From assembly GCA_035276085.1 (NCBI GenBank), contig DATELY010000028.1, positions 1 through 59,166 of the forward strand: a stretch of 59,166 nt of DNA, written 5' to 3'. Below, one piece after another: positions 54,762 to 59,166 of the stretch. The stretch is from DATELY01 sp035276085 (GTDB lineage Bacteria > Pseudomonadota > Gammaproteobacteria > Steroidobacterales > Steroidobacteraceae). Position numbers and translations under genes: made by a program. The notes under the pieces are model-generated. The model was not told where the DNA came from. It searched no databases and worked only from the letters and a program-made list of their open reading frames with translations. Each line of letters begins with the position of its first letter. Within the stretch, counting starts at the first letter, position 1.

Positions 54762-55118
54762 TCTTCAGCTGGGTCCGTTCCGGCCACAGGCGGACCTAAT
54801 GTGCTCGGAACGAACTGTTACCCTTCAGTCAGGAAGGGCAACACGGCCGGAAGCATTCGCCGCTACCTCCAGCAACACGGCTCGGTTGCCGGAGGACAAA
54901 GTCTTCATCGATGATGCCGAGTCGTGATCGCATGATTGACCGCGGGGCCATCGACACAGCACGTCGGATGCTGCAGGTCACGAAGAAGGCCTTCAAGAGG
55001 GCGGTCGGGCGCCGCCTCATTACATTGCTGGTTTCCGCCGTTCCGCAAGCACTGTGCTCAATGAGATCGATTGACGCAGGTGCCGGTTGCGAGCGTGGAT
55101 AGTCGTATCGCTTGCGCG
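54762..55118. other. Gene-poor stretch after tRNA-fMet
   Basis: No convincing gene. Just after the tRNA, GGTCCG and CGGACC form a 6-bp hairpin (about 54771-54796) that may terminate it. The minus-strand frame at 54829-55218 overlaps the FecR-like gene, lacks family features and is probably spurious. In relatives rimP-nusA-infB follow here; they are absent. Confidence 0.5.
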
Positions 55119-55334
55119 CTACTCGCGGCGGTGTTCCGAAAGCGCGGCTGTCAGGGAGTGATGGAGTCCTTCCATGCGAAGGATTTCCGCAATGTGAGTT
55201 GGGGATTGCTTCAACCAAAGCAGATAGCGTTGCCGATCGATCTTGCTTAGGTTCTCATCCCTTAGCCGAATGTACCATTCGGCTGCACGTTCGATGATTC
55301 GTGCTTGCTCGTCGCCTTCCTCACGTCCGCACAT
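55119..55334 (-). CDS. Stand-alone FecR N-terminal (DUF4880-like) domain, short copy
   Basis: A 71-residue protein with RIIERAAEWYIRLRDENL and WLKQSPTHIAEILRM, the pattern of the cytoplasmic anti-sigma domain at the start of FecR proteins. There is no membrane helix and no periplasmic FecR domain. It lies downstream of the ECF sigma gene on the same strand, where fecR is normally found. It may be a truncated fecR, or a working soluble regulator. Its twin is at 56509. The 307 bp between it and the sigma gene show nothing else clear. Confidence 0.65.
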   Translation of the reverse strand: MCGREEGDEQARIIERAAEWYIRLRDENLSKIDRQRYLLWLKQSPTHIAEILRMEGLHHSLTAALSEHRRE

Positions 55335-55641
55335 GTGACATTCCCTGAAGTCGAGCCACGTTTGAACAACCCTCGGCTCTTAGAGCGCACATCCGTTTCT
55401 CAGCGCGCACGTCGACCCGGTAGAGCCCAAATCCTCTCGAAAATCTGCCATATCGATTTGCCAAAACAAACAGCAGTTTCGGCAAAATTGGCGGGCATGG
55501 CGTCTGCTGCGATGCGTCCGAAACAGGACTGAAGAGCACGTGGCTGACAGCCACAGCGCTAGTCGAGCAGCGAGAACAGCGGGCGCTACCAGCGTCGCCC
55601 GTTTCTGGACCACTCTGGTAAACAGTCAGAAGAGTTCTGAT

Positions 55642-56244
55642 TTATTCGTCGCGTTCCAGGGGGTCCAGATCCCACCGTAGTTGCGCATAGGCACGAGTGA
55701 GATCGCGCCGGACAATGCGGCGAGTCAGGCCGAGTTCCTTGGCGATCTGCGTATACGTCAAACCCTCATTGGTATGCAGCAGCAACACCTCGCGCTGACG
55801 TTGCGGAAGTCTGTCGACCGCCGCTCGAACGTGTTCACTTAGCAGTGCGTGCGCGACAATGTTCTCCGGCTCATCGTTAGGCTCGACCTGCAGATCTTCG
55901 AGCCAGGTGTCCTCATGCGGTCGACTGTTTCTTGCCCGCTCACGCCATTCGCTGGCGACGTTCGAGGCGATCCGAAACAAGTAGGTTTGTGGATGTTCGA
56001 TCAGTGTGTCATCGCTGTAGCGCAGAAGACGCAGGAAAGCCTCTTGTGCCAAGTCGTCGAGATCTGCGCTCGACATGGAGGAGCGGCTCCCAACCCAGCG
56101 CTGCATTGGCGCCGACCATTGCTGAAACCACTGGGCCACTCTGCCATTCCGGAGATCTTGTGCACGGCAGGGGGCCGCGCGGGGTGAATCCGTTGCCGGC
56201 GCAGTCTCAACGGGATCGCTTTTTCTTTTAGGTCGGTTACGCAT
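55642..56244 (-). CDS. ECF-type RNA polymerase sigma factor (FecI-like)
   Basis: A 200-residue sigma-70 family protein. Region 2 is DLDDLAQEAFLRLLRY with YLFRIASNVASEWRERAR; region 4 is LPQRQREVLLLHTNEGLTYTQIAKELGLTRRIVRRDLTRAY, split here by linker EDTWLEDLQVEP. This layout fits FecI-like factors that respond to TonB-dependent receptors through FecR. No receptor gene is visible in the window. Its extra 30-residue N-terminus (RPKRKSDPVETAPATDS) is not family-like; a later start is possible. It is divergent from the 56509 gene. Confidence 0.9.
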   Translation of the reverse strand: MRNRPKRKSDPVETAPATDSPRAAPCRAQDLRNGRVAQWFQQWSAPMQRWVGSRSSMSSADLDDLAQEAFLRLLRYSDDTLIEHPQTYLFRIASNVASEWRERARNSRPHEDTWLEDLQVEPNDEPENIVAHALLSEHVRAAVDRLPQRQREVLLLHTNEGLTYTQIAKELGLTRRIVRRDLTRAYAQLRWDLDPLERDE

Positions 56245-56508
56245 TGCTGATGCTAGTGCAGCGCGTCCCTTCTCTTGGCCGTGAATTGATTAATGTTCAG
56301 TAACAATGGCACAAGAATGACGAAGTTTCAATAATTCTGCAACAAACGGGCTTCCCCTGCACTAAGTGGACGCCGCAAGCGGTGCTGCTGGGGTGCGGCA
56401 TTGCAACGTTCTGTTGGAGGCCAGGGGAATGCTGCGATCAGTCTAAGAAGTGAAGGGGGACTCTTGCTCGCCCAGTCTTCAGCATAGATGAGTGAATGAG
56501 GATGGCGC

Positions 56509-56841
56509 ATGGCCGAGCGTCTTAACACCCGCAAGGTAGCGCGAATTACAGAACAAGCTGCCGAATGGTTCGTGCGTCTGCGCGACGAAAACCTTGAGCC
56601 TGACGAACGGCATAGTTACGTGCGCTGGCTGAAGCAATCGCCCACGCATCTTGCAGAGATACTGCGCATCTGCCAGCTTGCCGGCCGGTTACATGATGCG
56701 AAGCTGGAAGGCATCGTTTCGAAGCAGGAATCGAGTTCCAACATCATTGAATTTCCGTTCCGCATCCCTCGCACGATTCCTGCGAACCGGCCTGTTTCCA
56801 AATACCGGAAATCGCGGGCGCACTTTCTGCGTGCGCGCTGA
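56509..56841 (+). CDS. Stand-alone FecR N-terminal (DUF4880-like) domain protein, longer copy
   Basis: 110 residues. Residues about 8-58 (ARITEQAAEWFVRLRDENL, WLKQSPTHLAEILRI) match the FecR N-terminal domain and the copy at 55119 over about 45 positions. The remainder is Ser/Arg-rich with NIIEFPFRIPRTIP and a basic end, with no helix to span the membrane. It is divergent from the ECF sigma gene across a 264-bp AT-richer spacer, so a shared control region is likely. Function is unproven: anti-sigma, pro-sigma or relic. Confidence 0.65.
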   Translation: MAERLNTRKVARITEQAAEWFVRLRDENLEPDERHSYVRWLKQSPTHLAEILRICQLAGRLHDAKLEGIVSKQESSSNIIEFPFRIPRTIPANRPVSKYRKSRAHFLRAR

Positions 56842-57089
56842 CGGTGCTACAGGTAGTGATCGTGAGCAGGGTGGCGGCGGCACAATGCAGCGGGCGGGGA
56901 AGAATGAATGACTGCAGCACATCGGCAATCCCTTCTCACATTTCCTGGATAGTTGAAGTCATGCGCCAGTAACCGTGCGCGATCAGCCTCTGCTTCAGCA
57001 AAACATAAAATATATAGCGGAATACATTCACTGCGCGATCTACGGTTGGCGATCGAGACGTCCGCCGTTGGAGATAAGGAGATCGCGCA

Positions 57090-58091
57090 ATGCCCCGCCC
57101 TCGTCGCATCGACATACCCGAAGGCACGTACTATGTCGTCCAACGGGGCAGCAAGTATGGTTCCGTTTTCCTGCAACCAGATGACTACGCTCTGTTCGAA
57201 AGTCTGTTGCCCGCTGCCCTCCGACGGAGCGCTGCGCTGCTGCATGCCTACTGTTGGATGCCCGACGCCATTCACCTCGTAGTTCAGATCAAGAAGGATT
57301 CGGTGAGCCGCTTCATTCAGCGGCTCTCGTGTGCCTACGCACGCCTGATGAATAGGCGTCTCGGCGGCCGCGGCCACTTCTTCCAGGACCGCCACAGCCA
57401 GAAGCTGATCGATCCCGATGCCTACCTCCTGAAACTCGTCAAATACATCCATTACATCCCCGCGCTCGAAGACGCGACGCCGTCACTCGATGCGTATCCC
57501 CATTCGAGTCATCAGGCGTATCTCGGCCTCTGCGATGTGCCCTGGCTGCATAAGGACACCGCTATACGTTTGCTCGACAGAGCCAATGATGGTCGCGGCA
57601 GCTATCAGAATCTCATGTCGGAAGCGCCTCCGCTGCAGGCGGTGAAACTGTTCAAACGCGGCGATCCGAACACTCCCGGAATCCTGGGCAGCCCCAGCTT
57701 CGTAAACGATCTACCCCGCGGTGTGCGACCCTACCGCAGCAAGATATCTCTGGAGGAGATCACTGCCAACGTGGCGCGACTGCGTGGCATCAGCGAGCAG
57801 ATGATCCTCTCGAAGTCCCGCGCACGTGGGTGCGTGATCGCGCGTGCCATGATCACGTGGTACGCGATCGAGAGAAGCGTGGCCAGCATGAATCAGGTTG
57901 CACGTTACTTACGCCGCGATCCGTCCAGCCTATCTGTCGCCATTACCCGCTATACAGTTCTTAGACCGGATCTCTTCACGCTTACCATGTTCCAGCGGCT
58001 GATACCCATTGGGCAGTGGCCCTCTGCGGCATTGGCGAGTCCGCTCGTGAGCGGCCCGGTTCTCGGGTCGGACGAGCACGCCGCGAACTAG
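57090..58091 (+). CDS. REP-associated tyrosine transposase-like protein (Y1_Tnp/RAYT) with DnaA-like C-terminus
   Basis: 333 residues, good AAGGAG at 57076-57081. The N-terminal part matches IS200-like/RAYT enzymes (DIPEGTYYVVQRGS, HAYCWMP, GHFFQDRHSQKLIDPDAYLLKLVKYIHYIP, HSSHQAYLG). The HUH motif, normally NHVH, is DAIH here (Ala60, His62), and the usual YIHLNPVRAG is YIHYIPALED. Residues about 225-295 resemble the DNA-binding domain IV of DnaA (SKSRARGCVIARAMITWYAI). Transposition activity is doubtful; a DNA-binding role is possible. No flanking REP hairpins were identified. Confidence 0.8.
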   Translation: MPRPRRIDIPEGTYYVVQRGSKYGSVFLQPDDYALFESLLPAALRRSAALLHAYCWMPDAIHLVVQIKKDSVSRFIQRLSCAYARLMNRRLGGRGHFFQDRHSQKLIDPDAYLLKLVKYIHYIPALEDATPSLDAYPHSSHQAYLGLCDVPWLHKDTAIRLLDRANDGRGSYQNLMSEAPPLQAVKLFKRGDPNTPGILGSPSFVNDLPRGVRPYRSKISLEEITANVARLRGISEQMILSKSRARGCVIARAMITWYAIERSVASMNQVARYLRRDPSSLSVAITRYTVLRPDLFTLTMFQRLIPIGQWPSAALASPLVSGPVLGSDEHAAN

Positions 58092-58094
58092 CAG

Positions 58095-58478
58095 CACCGC
58101 ACGAGGCGCTCGAGAAGCAGGGCCGCTGCGAGGCCGCTTTGCACCGCGAAGTGTTTCGCCCGTGGGGCAGCTACGACAGCATCGATTCCGGCGATCGTTT
58201 TCAAGTGAAACGCCTGGTCGTGAACCCGGGCGCATCCATCTCGCTGCAACTTCACCACCATCGTGCCGAACACTGGGTGGTCGTCTCGGGCACTGCTCGC
58301 ATTACTCGTGGCGATGAGACGTTTCTATTGGAAGAAAATCAGTCGACCTATATCCCGCTGGGCGTCCGTCATCGTATTGAGAATCCCGGCAAGATCGCGC
58401 TCCACATCATCGAGTGCAGTCGGGCTCGTATTTGGGTGAGGACGATATCGTGAGGTTCGAGGACCAATACGGTCGCTG
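58095..58478 (+). pseudogene. manC: 3' fragment of manC (mannose-1-phosphate guanylyltransferase/isomerase), frameshifted
   Basis: The cupin (type II phosphomannose isomerase) end of ManC is seen: ALHREVFRPWGSYDSI, then VNPGASISLQLHHHRAEHWV, GDETFLLEENQSTYIPLG and HRIENPGKIALHIIE. One base is missing after ATCGAG (about 58410-58415): restoring it gives VQSGSYLGEDDIVRFEDQYG and a TGA at 58476-58478. The nucleotidyltransferase two-thirds is absent; the fragment starts a few bases after the RAYT stop. It may be a relic of the insertion or rearrangement that brought the neighbouring genes. Confidence 0.8.
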
Positions 58479-58653
58479 AAGGCGATCGCCGGCTGCGGCA
58501 GGCCGGTGGCCGTTCAATCCAGAGTCCCTGATCCGAGCTGCCTCGCGCTCGAACAATCAACCAGGCGCACAGCAGTTCTGTCCTGCGACGCACGATCCTC
58601 CAGCGCCTCGATTTGTCGGGGCCACGCGGCTCTCCCAACCGGTCTATTTCGGG

Positions 58654-59166
58654 ATGGAGGCGCATATCACCAAACATTCACGAGTCGAGCGCCGCGGCCA
58701 AGTCACAGACGACAGGGGCTCGATCTCACCAACCCAGGGCAGGGAGCGCATCGCCTCCCTCGATGTCATCCGCGGTGTCGCTGTGCTCGGCATTCTGCTG
58801 ATAAACATCACCGCATTCGGTCTACCTCTCCAGGCGTATTCCGACCCCTCCGTCTACGGCGGTGCCGAAGGCGCCAATCTGTGGACGTGGATCATCACAG
58901 CGATGCTGTTTGAAGGCACTCAACGCGGCTTGTTCACAGTGTTGTTTGGGGCCAGTGCCATCCTGTTCACCAAGAGAATGGAAGCGTCGCAACACCCAGA
59001 TGCGACAGATCTGTACTTCCGTCGCAACTTATGGCTCGTGGTATTCGGACTCGTCCACGGTTTTCTCTTGCTGTGGTTCGGGGAGATCCTGTTCGCCTAT
59101 GGTGTCCTGGCGCTCTTCATTTACGCCTTCCGAAAAGCTGCACCGTCGACATTACTGCTGATCGCG
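58654..59166 (+). CDS. DUF418/YeiB-like membrane protein, 3' end cut by window
   Basis: 171 codons are visible. The text ERIASLDVIRGVAVLGILLINI, followed by LFEGTQRGLFTVLFGASAIL and NLWLVVFGLVHGFLLLW-GEILFAYGVLAL, is the DUF418 (YeiB) pattern, with a first helix at about 40-58. Function is unknown; the family is often described as possible transporters. The start ATG 58654 gives a polar N-terminal leader; translation may begin later. The gap 58479-58653 holds nothing I can support. Confidence 0.8.
   Translation, partial: MEAHITKHSRVERRGQVTDDRGSISPTQGRERIASLDVIRGVAVLGILLINITAFGLPLQAYSDPSVYGGAEGANLWTWIITAMLFEGTQRGLFTVLFGASAILFTKRMEASQHPDATDLYFRRNLWLVVFGLVHGFLLLWFGEILFAYGVLALFIYAFRKAAPSTLLLIA

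Noticed and set aside
54829..55218. Minus-strand frame of 129 codons
   Set aside because: Overlaps the FecR-like gene in another frame, composition is random and no domain is visible.

Overview
The window is one continuous piece of a high-GC gammaproteobacterial chromosome. Gene content and order (secG–tRNA-Leu–nuoA-N–tRNA-fMet, hrcA-grpE-dnaK-dnaJ, carAB-greA, ftsH-folP-glmM) point to the Xanthomonadales/Nevskiales neighbourhood, possibly a Steroidobacter-like lineage. That placement is inferred from synteny and protein character, not from a marker-gene comparison.

Layout. 1-16.1 kb: a truncated M48 protease, orn, the ppsA/ppsR pair (PEP synthase and its bifunctional kinase/phosphorylase), DUF1249 and coiled-coil proteins, the Prc protease, small membrane proteins, a GnnA-like Gfo/Idh/MocA oxidoreductase, a gluzincin-like secreted protein, an Hsp20 with a clear sigma-32 promoter, a class III nucleotidyl cyclase with a degenerate receiver, and an MFS transporter. 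16.3-19.3 kb: the trans-translation pair ssrA (tmRNA) and smpB, then ratA-ratB, bamE and fur. 19.3-27.1 kb: recN, nadK and the heat-shock cluster hrcA-grpE-dnaK-dnaJ. 27.1-39.7 kb: dapB, carAB, greA, yhbY, a frameshifted rlmE, ftsH, folP, glmM, tpiA, secG. 39.7-54.8 kb: tRNA-Leu(GAG), the complete 14-gene NADH:quinone oxidoreductase operon nuoA-N, and tRNA-fMet. 54.8 kb to the end: an accessory-looking segment where rimP-nusA-infB would be expected. It holds an ECF sigma factor flanked by two stand-alone FecR N-terminal domains, a RAYT-type transposase with a damaged HUH motif and a DnaA-like C-terminal domain, a manC remnant and the start of a DUF418 membrane protein.

Main discovery. The tmRNA gene on the minus strand (16311-16956) is interrupted inside its T-loop by a 292-nt group I intron (16328-16619). 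Removing the intron after T16620 and after the terminal G16328 gives a perfect T-arm, a 7-bp acceptor stem with the G3-U70 alanine identity pair and an encoded CCA. The tag is ANDDNYALAA. The intron shows P1 with a U.G pair at the splice site, GNRA-capped hairpins where P2, P5 and P9 are expected, and P7 R/S-like elements. Functional trans-translation should therefore depend on RNA self-splicing.

Other points: two sigma-32 promoters with the same 13-nt spacing (hsp20, dnaK) although hrcA is present and no CIRCE element is visible; a small family of intergenic stem-loops built of 7-8-bp tandem units, two of them with the same core; and two nearly compensating frameshifts in rlmE.
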